Shown here piece after piece: positions 45,020 to 56,053 of a stretch of DNA of 64,000 nt. This DNA is from Agaricus subrufescens (taxonomy: Eukaryota; Basidiomycota; Agaricomycetes; Agaricales; Agaricaceae). The notes below the pieces were generated by a model. That model saw only the letters and a program-made list of their open reading frames with translations, did no database searches and was not told the DNA's origin. Location: contig CM057057.1 in assembly GCA_029945375.1 (NCBI GenBank), positions 1,736,001 through 1,800,000 on the forward strand. The letters run 5' to 3'. The translations under genes and the position numbers were made by a program. Positions within the stretch are counted from its first letter, which is position 1. Each line of letters begins with the position of its first letter.

Positions 45020-48000
45020 ATGACATCTCAAAGTACTGGTAAAGTCATATGCATTTGTGGGTGCAACAAACTAGTTTCATACCAAACAAGATGAGTGCAC
45101 ATTTCACGGATGAAAGCAAAGGAGTCAGCAGGTGGGAGTATGGTTGGAAGGAAGCGGCAGGGGTCACTTCTAGCTGGAGACAATACCCCCGAATTGCGGT
45201 TGAAAAAGAGACATATGAGTTCCGAAATCGATGAAGTGTCCAATGTCGATGATACTCTCCCTGATGAATATGATGCTCGAAGTCTTGATGATACCCTGCT
45301 TGATGAGTATGATTGTCAAATGCCTGACACACGCCCCACATCTCCTGATTGTTCAGTCCTTGTTACTGAAATTAACAACTGTACTGTCATACATCGATGG
45401 GGTGGATACTCGGCACACCAAGTTGGTTCTCTTGAGCAGGAGCGAGCTGCTGGTGATCTAGGAGACAATGAGTCCAAAAGGGATCCAAATCACGATGACT
45501 TAGGCATCTTCTCAATGGCAGGAACTAACTCTTGGGACAATAGGGGTGAGGATGGAGGTGATAGCGGAGACGATGGGACTGTGACTACAGATGGAGAAAG
45601 TGAGCCTAGGGACAATGAACAGGAGCTAGGAGAAGACAAAAGTGAGGGTGAGGAAAGAGATGAAGACACAGAAGATGAACCCGGAGTTGAGGGAGGTGAG
45701 GGAGGCGGAGGTGGTGGAGAATCTCAACTGCCCAATGAAGATGTCACTGCAATCTCACTTTGGGATCATATTGACAAGGATTATATTCACTTTATGATGA
45801 CTAGAGGTTCGTTTTTTTTTATTTTGCTCATGCCAATTGTTGTTTTACTCATCTCATTGTAGATGAGTCTCTGAGCAACACTGACCTCTGTCTGCTCCAA
45901 AAATATGTCCTCAAAGTTGAGGATCACTTGACGGAGTGCACTTTCAAAAGGCTTGCAGCCGCTTTTCTGGATTCCTCCCAAAGCTCACTCAAGTTAACAA
46001 AAAAACATGTCTGCCTTCTCTCTGGCTTCTCACCAATACAGTACAGCTGTTGCGTAAACAGTTGTGTCTGCTATACTGGACCCTATGCAAATCTCACTGA
46101 GTGCCCTCACTGCCAGGAGCCCCGATTTGATAATTGGAACAACCCATACAAGTTTTTCGACTACATCCCACTAATTCCATGCCTTCAAGCCATGGTAGCT
46201 AATAGTCAACATGCTGAAAAAATGCACTATTGGGCCAGGTTCGAACACCAGCCTGGTACTGTCTCTGACATCTTTGATGGACTTCACTACCAATCGTTGC
46301 TGACTCAGGTTGTCCCTGCAAGTGGTGACCAGCCATTCTTCTATTTTTCTGATGAATGTGATATTGCTCTGGGACTTTCCACTGATGGATTTGCTCCATT
46401 CAAGCAACGCAATAAAACATGTTGGCCCATCATTCTATTCAACTATAATCCCCCCCCAGAAATTTGCTTTCAAAAGCAGTTTTGCATAAACGTTGGGACA
46501 GTTCCAGGCCCTAAAAAACCATGGGATATGGATTCATTTCTCTGGCCTCTTGTACAGGAGCTAATTCAACTCAAAGTTGGAGTCAAGCTTTTGATGGGAT
46601 TGGAAAATCTCTTTTTCTACTTCATGCCTATCTTCTTTTGGTGTTTGGTGATATCCCTGCCATGGCCCTCATCATGTGTATGAAAGGGTCAAATGGGATC
46701 AGCCCCTGTTGTGTATACAACATCACTGGTATCCATGGTGATACATCTTGAACATATTGTGTCCCCCTCTGACGATTTCCACAATCTGATCCTCCACTAT
46801 ACAATCTGGCCCAACTTCCTATATGTATTCATGATGAGTTGATGGCTCAAGCCAAGGAGGTACAGAAAGCGACAACTCGTGTAGCATATGACCACCTTTC
46901 AAAATGCTATGGCATCAAAGGCATTCCTATTCTCAGTGCAGTCACTTCAATTTCTTTTCCAGCATCATTTCCCTTTGACTTCATGCACCTCATATGGGAA
47001 AATTTAATGCCCAATCTCATCTTATTCTGGACAGCAAGTTTCAAGGATCTTAATCATGAAGGGGAATCATATGTCATTTCACCTGTGGATTGGAAAGAAA
47101 TTGGAGAAAAAACAGCTGCATCAAAATCAACAATTCCTTCAGTGTTTGGTACACCAGTACCTAATATTGCCACTCAGCGAGGTCAAATGACTTCTGAAAT
47201 GTATTCAAACTGGACTCTCTATATTGTTCCAATCGTTTTACTCAACAAATTTCAAAGACCACTCTATTACAAGCACTTCATGAAACTTGTGGAGCTTCTC
47301 AAAATGTGTCTTGAACTTGAGATTGATGAAGAGATGTTGGACCAAATTGATGGTGGTTTTCAATTGTGGGTAGAAGAGTATGAGAGGTAAGCTTGATATT
47401 TATAATTATATGAGTAAATTCTAATTTGGAGTAGATTATACTACCATCATCAACCCCACCGACTATCAGCTTGTCCACTAACAATACATGCTCTTCTTCA
47501 TATTGCTTGGGGCATCTGGTCTGCTGGTCCCGTTTGGACATACTGGGCCTTTCCCATGGAGCGGCACTGTAACACTCTTCTTCCTTCTATCAGGAGCAGG
47601 CAACATCCATATGCATCCATCAGTTCTTTTGTTATAGCAATGGCACAGCTTGATCAAATTTGGCTAAAATATAATGCTCACTCAGAGTTATGTCTTAGCC
47701 CCAAGGTAGAAAAATATTCAAGAAATGCATTTGTCTCAGATCTATGTAAGTTTCTACCATATTTCAATATTCTTGAGCTGAAATTATATTTATAGATCCA
47801 TCTCACAAGCTGCATCAACCACGAAAGCAAGATGTTATCACAACACAACTCCATGATAAGCTTTATGCAGCACTTGCTACTCAGTTTGAAAAACGTAAAG
47901 CTGATATTCAAGCTGTTGTCAACCTCAATGAACCTATCACACAGTATGGTAGGATAACATGTCTTCCACATGGAGATACTATTGTATGTCATGACATGGT

Positions 48001-48428
48001 TCAGCGGAGTGAAGACTCAAGAGATGCTACATATATAAAGGTAAAATATCTTTAGTATCAAAATCTATCAATTAATCTAAACAACATTTTGATTCTAGTA
48101 CTATCAGATGGTGGATAAACATGCTCATCATCGAAATCAAACACCAGAATATGTAAGAAGAACATTTTTTGGACAAGCAAAACGTGTTCTTGTCTTGCAT
48201 CTACCAGCAACACCTCAGTTAGGTCTTTCAACACCTTCAACAATCATTTATGTTGTTGTTGAAACACTTAAAACATGGGTTGAAAACAATCTTTTTTACT
48301 ACTCAGAGATGGGACCAGTTGAGCTGGTTGATCTAAATACGGTGCAGTGTCTTATTGGAAGGGTATGGGATAGAAATCGCTGGAGTATCATTGATAGAAG
48401 TAGTGTTGCACCTGTCCACCTTGATTAA
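45020..48428 (+). pseudogene. Tnp2-like (CACTA/EnSpm-related) transposase, decayed
   Basis: Exons read 45020-45806, 45863 onward, then to 47386, 47435-47745, 47796-48040 and 48099-48428, with clean 48-58 nt GT-AG introns. The N terminus has a Cys segment (VICICGCNKLVSYQTR) and an acidic, Gly-rich stretch. The core has CPHCQEPRFD, FSDECDIALGLSTDGFAPFK, FGDIPAMALIMCMKGSNG and FPFDFMHLIWENLMP, as in the Tnp2 family; the aspartates in STDGF and GDIPA are candidate catalytic residues. The C-terminal part has LSACPLTIHALLHIAW and FPMERHCNTLLP. Lesions are TGA at 45092-45094, a frameshift near 46585, and TGA at 46749-46751 and 46770-46772. It would have cut and pasted a DNA transposon, but this copy is inactive as written. 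Confidence 0.8.
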
Positions 48429-49233
48429 AGGGTATGCATAATGCACTTAGTTCTTGCTTTTCCCTGAACATGTAGCTTGAAAGTCTATATGTAATACATT
48501 CTGCTTCTTCTGCCTACTCTGTATGAGTTCTCATCTGTGCCTAAGAATTTTTAAACCCTACAAAGTCAGTGACACAGCAATTCAACGATTTCATGAAGTG
48601 ATCAACAAAGTCACGTGATATCAAACTTAGACATGCCATTGCTCATGTCTTCGTGACTCACGCATATCTCAATCTGACCTCTTGCCCCCGTTCTATGCCT
48701 CCACCAGGGCCTGCTCAGCAAGGCAACTTGTCCATCCATACCTGTTATTCTCCAGTCTATGCGCTCCACCAAAGCCTAATTGGGGAAGCAGGTTTTCACC
48801 CCTACATCAAGATCACCTTCATAACTCGCATGGTCAACAGCCAATTGAGTGCTGGCTGCACTGTTGACTGCAGTACCCATTCACTAGGCCATCCCAATCA
48901 ACAATACACCTAATCTGTATGCACACCCAATTCATTAGTCTAATAATCGGTTTCTGATTATAGACTTGTTTCTGCATTTGTAGGCTCTACACAGTTGAAG
49001 TGATAATGTATCATGTATGAAGAGGCACCTTTTGACTCAGTATCATCAGAACTCATGGGCTATTACTGTGTTGATCAAAGTGCCCATGAGCAATTGGGAG
49101 CGTTGAGCCATTCCCTCATGATCACTATCAGCATTCGACGTCTGCAGGAGGAGAGGCAGGAGCTCATTCATGAAGAGGAAGGGAGAGAGAGGAGACAAGT
49201 GGTACATGGAGTGCCTCACAGATGTACTGACGC
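48429..49233. other. Spacer after the Tnp2-like gene
   Basis: No gene recognised. A plus-strand open stretch at 49013-49255 (Glu/Arg-rich) runs into the LTR-like repeat and may be an exon cut by it. Confidence 0.35.
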
Positions 49234-50597
49234 TGAAGAGACTAGATCAGTGTGAATGTGGAAAATAAAATAAAAAATATAAAATCAAATGTGAATGCAA
49301 CCCTTTGAATTACACCGAGTCTTGAGTGCAGTTTGTGGGGAGAATAAATCAGAAAGAAAGTGAAAGTAAGCGTCTCAATTAAGTATTAAATGAAAATAGG
49401 GGTAGAATAGAAATGTGAAACAAGTCTCGACTGAATAGAATCCTCTTCCAGACCTATGCCATTTCGATTAGAACCTTTGCGACGAGTGGCTAAGCTCGCG
49501 ACAACTGTCCTCAATAGGATGGGTTAGACACCTATCTAGGAGGGGTAGCGAGTCCGCCCTAGTGATGCCTCAACAAACTCAGAGAGCCTTGACCTGCCTT
49601 CACGCTTCGAGACAGACTGCAAGACAAGTTGAGCTAGCACCGAATGCTATCGCAATCCTATTAGACCAGTGAAGATACTCTCTTGAGCAGAACACAAGAC
49701 CTTCCAAGTCGAGAAAGAACTTAAGAAATGCTTAGAACACTGGGAAGTTTAACCAAACTTGATTTCACTTGCACAGCGCTTGGGCAAAGATTCAATCCTG
49801 AACCTTGTCCTTGACTGGCGACTATATACGATACACAATAAAAAACTGAGACAAAATAAACAAATATGAAACAGATAACCAAGTCCGTATCCAGCACTGA
49901 ATGGGTATAGTCTCCTTGACTCATCTTTCTCCACCAATCAACAGTCTCCTTGACCGAACATCGCACTTGTCTAATCTCCCGCTCCTCATTGGCTAGCGAG
50001 CTCCCAACCCTAAACCCTAGTCTAGACACTCTCGAGGTGCATCCCCCACTGATTATCCCGTCGATAAGATGTCCTTGATTAGACTATGCTTCTATCTCAC
50101 CTTTAGTTGCTTCGAGATTATCACTATTACTGCCTGATCCAGAGCCTCGACTGACAATTCCAACAGTCTCGCTTCAGGTTAATTCAGTCCCGACATGTGT
50201 AAGTTGTCTACTTCCTAGCCCTTTCCTTATTAGGCAGGTAGTAGTTATAGATTCGGTTTAGCATAAGGTCCGCTGAAGGAACTGCGTTCCGCTAAGTCCT
50301 CGAGCCATCCCATAGCCAGTCTCGATGATAATTCCCAATAAAGTCTCCCTAGACTCAGCCTCGAGACTTCCGTTTTAAAGTCCTTGAACACGATTATATT
50401 TCCCCTAGCAGTACAGTTTTCCTGCTAGGAATCGCGGATGCAATCTCGACTGTCCCCTAGGTCAACCTCTCTTCACACATGTCCTCGACTGAGATTATCT
50501 CTAACTGGGTGATCAATTGTTCATTCTCGAACTTAATACGTACACCTAACCGCATTAAACATATATTTTCACGCGTAAAACGGCTGGGGCCATAACA
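49234..50597 (+). repeat. LTR-like repeat R2, copy 2
   Basis: 1364 bp from TGAAGAGACTAG to CATAACA, homologous in inverse orientation to 6434-8368 and lacking the nested solo LTR. It therefore gives the empty site at about 50225-50255. The flanks (GACGC before, CCGGC after) are not a clear duplication. Confidence 0.6.
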
Positions 50598-53275
50598 CCG
50601 GCTGCACCAAAGCCCTGGAAGTTCAAGGAAGGTATCTCTGCGGCTGCCAATTTTCAACAGCCATGCTGGTGGAGTGCTGGTACTGAGTGGCTAGGCTTTG
50701 TTCCAAAACAACTGGTGCCATATACAGGTGTCTGGTTTGGACCATTAGGCATTATCCCAAACAAACTGCTGTGCGAAGATGGTGTTGGTTATAGACTACC
50801 ACCATTCTATAGTGATAAATGGCTGGAGATTGATTACATGTTGTGGGAGACTTGCGAGATTCTTCACAATGCGTATGGTCTCCAATATGCTCTTCCTTTT
50901 CCTCCTCGTTGTTGCCATTATCACAAAACTTTCCCCAGTTGGGCCATGGCCATGGACCACATCACCAAAGGTCATGATTGGTTTGCTATGTGGATAGGGC
51001 TACTGTACTGGTCCACAAGAAAGGTCCCTAATGGGCCAGAATTTGCAGAAGGTCTCCCCTCCCGATTGGTTCAAGATGGTGGTATTTAAGAGATCAAACA
51101 AAGTGAATGCGACTCAAGTCAACACCATTCATACCTCCCAGCTCCTGCAAAATTGGTGGCAGGTCGATCGAGTCAGCTTGTTTTTGCTCCATCCTGGCCA
51201 AGCCCCACAACAACCAAGGGCAGAATGGTTTGTAGAACATAATGTGCCAGTGTGGTACCGTTGGAGTGAGCAAGAGCAGCGGTCGTCTACATATCTTGAC
51301 TTCCTGCTGATCATTCCACCTCCTGAATGCCTTCAAAATGCTACAACATGGCTATCTACCTCTCCATCATCTTACAAGTCGCACGCATCCTATACAACCT
51401 TTGACAATTATCCTGATGAACTACCTGTGGTTGGGAACCCTTTAGACAACCTACCAATCATTTCCTCCTCCAACCCTTCAACATCTTCTCAACCACTGTC
51501 CTCCTCTCTACAGAAGAAAGTGGGCACAAGCGTGTCCCGACCTGAGGAATGAGTGTGGATAAATCAGCACGGAGACCCCATGTGGGACTACAGATCCGGC
51601 CGTTCTGTGTGGGAGCCCTTTTTCAAGCAGCAGGAGGAAAGACACCGTAGAAAGCTGGAGAAAGAGACTGCCAAAGCGAAACAAGCACGCGAGTCCCGCT
51701 TGAGGCAGCCGCCGAGGACTTCATGCCCGGTGTTTGTTTGGGATTGGGATGACGCAGAACCTCCCAAGTTTGTAAGAGCACGCGTCAGGAACGATGAGCG
51801 TGAAGACACTTTGAACAGTTACAGCGACAAGCAAAAGAAGTACAACGCTTTCGACAACGAGTGGGACTGTTGTCGAGAGTGGGGAGAAGATCCCGATGAA
51901 GAGGATTACGTGGAACCTCTGCCTAGTCATGTAGTGCCTGCCAAAACACCTGAAGAACGATTGTCAGAACGCTTAGGATCAGAGGTCGGTCGCTTGCTAT
52001 ACGAGTATTATGGCTGGGTCGTTCCCCTACCCCTTCCTCCTCCGGACAATCACATCTCCTGGATGCCTGAAGTTGAAAGAAGATCTTTAAAGGCTGTGGT
52101 TGGAATTCAATCGGCACCTCTCGACAACTGTTTCTTCTATTCACCTTTAGCAAAAACGGCCTCTCCTTATATCCAACTGTTGGCAGCCAAAGACGCTACA
52201 CATCCACCATGCAAGGTTCGGGATCTAGTGGATGAAAACAGATTGGGTCTGGCATACTTGTCTGCAGTAAAATCCATACGAACTATAACCCGGAAGCAGG
52301 AAACCTGGTATATGTTTGACTTTGACAAGTCTAGAACAGTGCCATGGAATATTGCAGTCCCAATGGCTGCAACAGCAATGATGGTATGTCATCTGAGAGA
52401 AAGATTAGATGATGTTCGGTGCAATTGACTCAACAAAACAGCAATCTTACGGGAGTTGGTGATGGATGGTGTGCATTTTCACACTGTATGTTGTCGGGAT
52501 GTTCTGCCTGTAGCTGAGTCCGATTACCCCAGGTCTAGTTGCATGCCTATGAGATTGTTGAACCACATATTCAGCCTGGAGGACCTCTCATTTTACCAGC
52601 GCCAATGTCGGGAAATTATGAGTTCTCCCAGAGCTCGTGCTGCGTTGATGCGGGGTGGCTTCACACGTCGTCGAGCTCTGGAGTTCATGGACCCATCCGA
52701 GGCTTTACGAGGGCCTTGCGGATGTTATAATAACCCTCACCTAATGTTCATTGCGCAAGACACGAGCGGCATAGAGTATGTTGATGATGATCTCACCGAT
52801 GAGGAATATGACCTCTTATCTGGCGTGTACGTGCAATTCACAGGTAAGTCATATTGTTAAGGTATGCTTTGCTTTCTCCTGGCTGACTTTCCCTCTAGGC
52901 GATCACTTCCACACAGCCAAAGTGTCATGGCTTCCCCAATGCTGGGTATTTGAAGGTTGTGGCTTGGATATGGGTCGTTGGTCCAAGCATGCCGAGAGGT
53001 TTTGGGAAAAACGCACTGAGGCTGTCTTCTGTGACAAATGTGCCAATAGTGATGAGCCTCTGAATTGGGGAAAGCGCGTACTGGCTGCCATGAATGCCAA
53101 GCAGGCAAATGCTGCCATGCTTGATAACCTCCCCACTTTGGGTAAGTTGGGAAAACCTCTCAATGTGACTGAATGGCGTCTGATGCTTCATGGCCTGGCC
53201 GATGCCCGAAGAGCAGTATCAAAGGTGGAAAAATGGTCCAAGGAATATATTGAGATTCACTTACAGAAAATGTAG
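50598..53275 (+). pseudogene. Decayed gene of an unnamed, repeated Agaricomycete family
   Basis: A plus-strand frame is open from the LTR-like junction (PKPWKFKEGISAAANFQQP) through LPPFYSDKWLEIDYMLWETC and FPSWAMAMDHITKGHDWF. It shifts frame near 51050 to NVPVWYRW, INQHGDPMWDYRSGR, CPVFVWDWDDAEPPKFVRAR and KYNAFDNEWDCCREWGED, and ends with VSWLPQCWVFEGCGLDMGRW and WSKEYIEIHL after a 55-nt intron at 52844-52898. TGA codons at 51550-51552 and 52426-52428 interrupt the same frame. Similar proteins are common hypothetical proteins near transposons in mushroom genomes, and I know no function. No DDE, RT or helicase motif is visible. Confidence 0.6.
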
Positions 53276-53315
53276 CTGCTTTGCCCAGCCAGCCTTTCAT
53301 TTCTTCTCCAGGCCC

Positions 53316-53867
53316 TGTTATGATTTCAATTTCTTTTCTTATCTAATATGCCTACCTTTGCTGATGTAATTGTATTGAATATTGTTTCTCTTTTCTTATG
53401 TAATATTTCTTAGTCAGCAAAGTCAAGAATCTTCCAACTCACAGTTATGAATCATTTTGACTTATACTGACTTGGAGGACTTATATGACCTGATATGACT
53501 CATTATGATTAGTTATGACTTGATATGACTTATTATGACTAATTACAACTGGATATGACTCTTATTAGTATTACATAAGTAGATACTCGCTGTAGTATAT
53601 AAACCCCCTCAACTCAACCATGTAGAAACAATGTTTCTACTTGGTTAGGTGGAGACTAATACTAAGCCTTTATCTAAAAGCTCTAGAACCTATAAGTCTT
53701 AATTACTAAGCTCCCTCTCTTGCTTGTATAATCATCTCAGTATTATCACCTTTGAAGTTGAATCTCCATTCAACCGAGAAGGCTCCTTTGATACGCTCTA
53801 TTAGTAACTGCGTTATCGGTAGTGGCATATCGCCCCAGCTTAGGACTGGGCCGGGGTCACTATAACA
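53316..53867 (+). repeat. Solo LTR of the Gypsy family
   Basis: TGTTATGATTTC...CACTATAACA, flanked by the 5-bp duplication GGCCC (53311-53315 and 53868-53872). It sits 40 bp downstream of the decayed unnamed gene. Confidence 0.93.
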
Positions 53868-54397
53868 GGCCCCCTCTCCCTTGAACTCTTAGCCGCCGTT
53901 GTTGCCTTTGTATCTCTATCATTGTTGCTGTACCTTTTTTTAGTCACCTAATATGTCTATAATGTTTTGGAAGCATAAGATCAAACTTTAATATATATTA
54001 TCATTTGATTGGTTATTTGAATCAGGCAGCCCAGCTGTGTCCCAGGCTCTCGGCCCCTGTCCCGGGTAAAACACAAAGGCATCCGCTGGATGCTGTGCTG
54101 CGTCCCCGCCAATGCGTCCTCAGTCCGCGTCAAAAATGAGGCTTGTCCGCGTCATCCCCGCTCAAACCCGGGGAATTTTAGCTCAGCTTCCGTAAGGGCT
54201 TTTGTGCCCATAAGAGACTCTCTATAGAGGCCTAATGGGAACTACAGGCTTGTAAGTGTCAATCAATAATGCTTCAGTGCATTACTGAGCCTCAGTACTT
54301 ATAATATCTTGGTGCATGTTTGGTATTTACCCGCTCCCTTACCCGCGTCTGTCCGCATTTGTCCGCGCCCGCACGCGGAATCCGCACATTTGCTGTA
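53868..54397. other. GC-rich spacer, nothing recognised
   Basis: No open frame of interest; CpG-rich Pro/Arg-like low-complexity sequence at about 54060-54380. Confidence 0.4.
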
Positions 54398-54834
54398 GCC
54401 CCCAATTGAGCTATGTGAACATGCGCTTACAACACACAAACTCATTGATCGGAGGAAATAAGATAATTTGTCATATTGTGCTTGGTGTACCAATGCCTTG
54501 TATGCACGGGGTAAATCTAAACAAGTACATTCTAACGACTCTGGGAGCTTTGCTTTTGTTGCGGTGCACTATATGCTGGAGGCGAAAAGAAAAGCAACGA
54601 ATCTAGTCTATAATTAGACATATCCAAAGAAACACTCATGATCCATGATATGATGTTTACAGATAGAACAATTGATGACGGAATTGAAAACACTACATTA
54701 GAGTCCGAAATTTCAAGGTACAATAATTCGGCTATACTAGTAAGGTAGTTTAAACATGCGGAAATGTGGAAGACAATAGAACCTCACTCCTGAAGCGTGT
54801 AGTCATTATCCTTCAGTCACCACACTAATCCTGA
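54398..54834 (+). repeat. Repeat B, copy 1 (part of the FunK1 segmental duplication)
   Basis: Closely similar to about 60386-60830. It is the left part of the duplicated unit that continues, beyond the 545-bp insertion, into the FunK1 fragment at 55386. Confidence 0.85.
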
Positions 54835-54840
54835 TCTACA

Positions 54841-55385
54841 CCAAGGGGATGGCACCGGAGAAATCCGAGCTTTCAACCGTCGTTGCCTCCTCGATGACAA
54901 GTGTCCGGAGTCCTCATAGGGACTTTGCCAAATTTGGTTAATCTGCATCTGATTAGATTGGATGTCACTGCTTAGATTTTGTCTTTTACAAATCCTATAA
55001 GGGCAAAACTCTGCCTTTTGCTTGAGCAATTGAGGGAGGCTACAACCTCATGTACTGTTACATAGGAGTGGCCGGCAATCTGTCGGCAGAGTAAAAGGCA
55101 TGCAAGTTCCCGAGCCGGAAAGACTTAAATTTGCAAAGGAGTGGAATCCTAATAAGCTGCCATTTTGAAAGGTTGAAGGATGAGACGAAGCGAGCAATGG
55201 AGGCCGAAACAGCGCCCAAACGTTCCCAAAAACAAGGATTTTGGATAGATTTGTCTGCACCCATGTAATCTAATCATACGCAGATTGACTAAATTTGGTA
55301 AAGTCCCTATGAGGACTCCGGACACTTGTCATCGAGGAGGCAACGACGGTTGAAAGCTCGGATTTCTCCGATGCCACCCCCTTGG
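54841..55385. mobile_element. 545-bp terminal-inverted-repeat element (non-autonomous) with 6-bp target duplication
   Basis: The ends are inverted repeats of about 130 bp beginning CCAAGGGG(A/G)TGGCA(C/T)CGG. They are flanked by TCTACA on both sides (54835-54840 and 55386-55391). The paralogous segment at 60820-60845 shows the uninterrupted target, where AATCTTGGTCCG runs straight into CACCGTCC. There is no transposase inside. The 6-bp duplication does not match the common hAT (8) or CACTA (3) lengths. Confidence 0.88.
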
Positions 55386-55915
55386 TCTACACCGTCCTTC
55401 CCTCAATCGTCCCCACTTCCATCTTCAAAGACATCTTCACCCGCTTTAGATTTCTTTTTTGACAAACCTTCTTCTGGAGCCATATTCCTATGTGAGACAC
55501 TGACATATCCCGCTTCTTCCTGGCTACCGCATCTCCGTAACAAAACTCGGGAGGAGATGGGGGACGCAAATGCGGGTCTTCAAGTTTCATTATAACTTTA
55601 GACATGTGGGGAATGGAGTGTTCAGCAGAACAAACAAACATTCCATGATGCATGACTGCGGCTATGTTTTTTTGAAGGTGTGTTTGAGTATGTGGATGTG
55701 CTGCTAAATAAAGCCACGTGTTACAGAAACTCTAAATAGACATGTACAAGCAAACAGTCAAATTGTCAATCAATCAACAGACCTATCGTATCATCTAGAC
55801 AACATACAATAGGCAGGTAGAAGGGCCCGACGAAAGCATCCAGCGAAAATAATGAATCAAGACGATATTATAGTTAAAATCCTCCATAGGGTGCACGTTC
55901 TATCAGGCTTTCACA
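55386..55915 (-). pseudogene. FunK1 kinase residual copy with the centre deleted
   Basis: On minus, an N-terminal piece (CSAEHS, compare CSAEHF in the 63.2-kb copy) is joined directly to the C-terminal tail (IPHMSKVIMKLEDPHLRPPS). The kinase body is missing. The upstream flank 55660-55915 matches 63220-63470, including sequence up to the position of the RFC1 stop codon, so the unit was copied from next to RFC1. Confidence 0.8.
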
Positions 55916-56053
55916 TTAGCAAAACAATATACGAGTGTTAAGTATTCGCAGCATGCAAAACACGTAGCCATTGTTCTTCAGACACCACGTTTATCCGCTA
56001 TCCTGTTATTCCCGCAGTATCGTGCCCAAATCCTAGCCTGTAAGATCCTTCCC

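Noticed and set aside
42660..49233. CACTA terminal repeats around the Tnp2-like gene
   Set aside because: No CACTA/TAGTG pair with a matching inverted sequence was seen by eye on either side.
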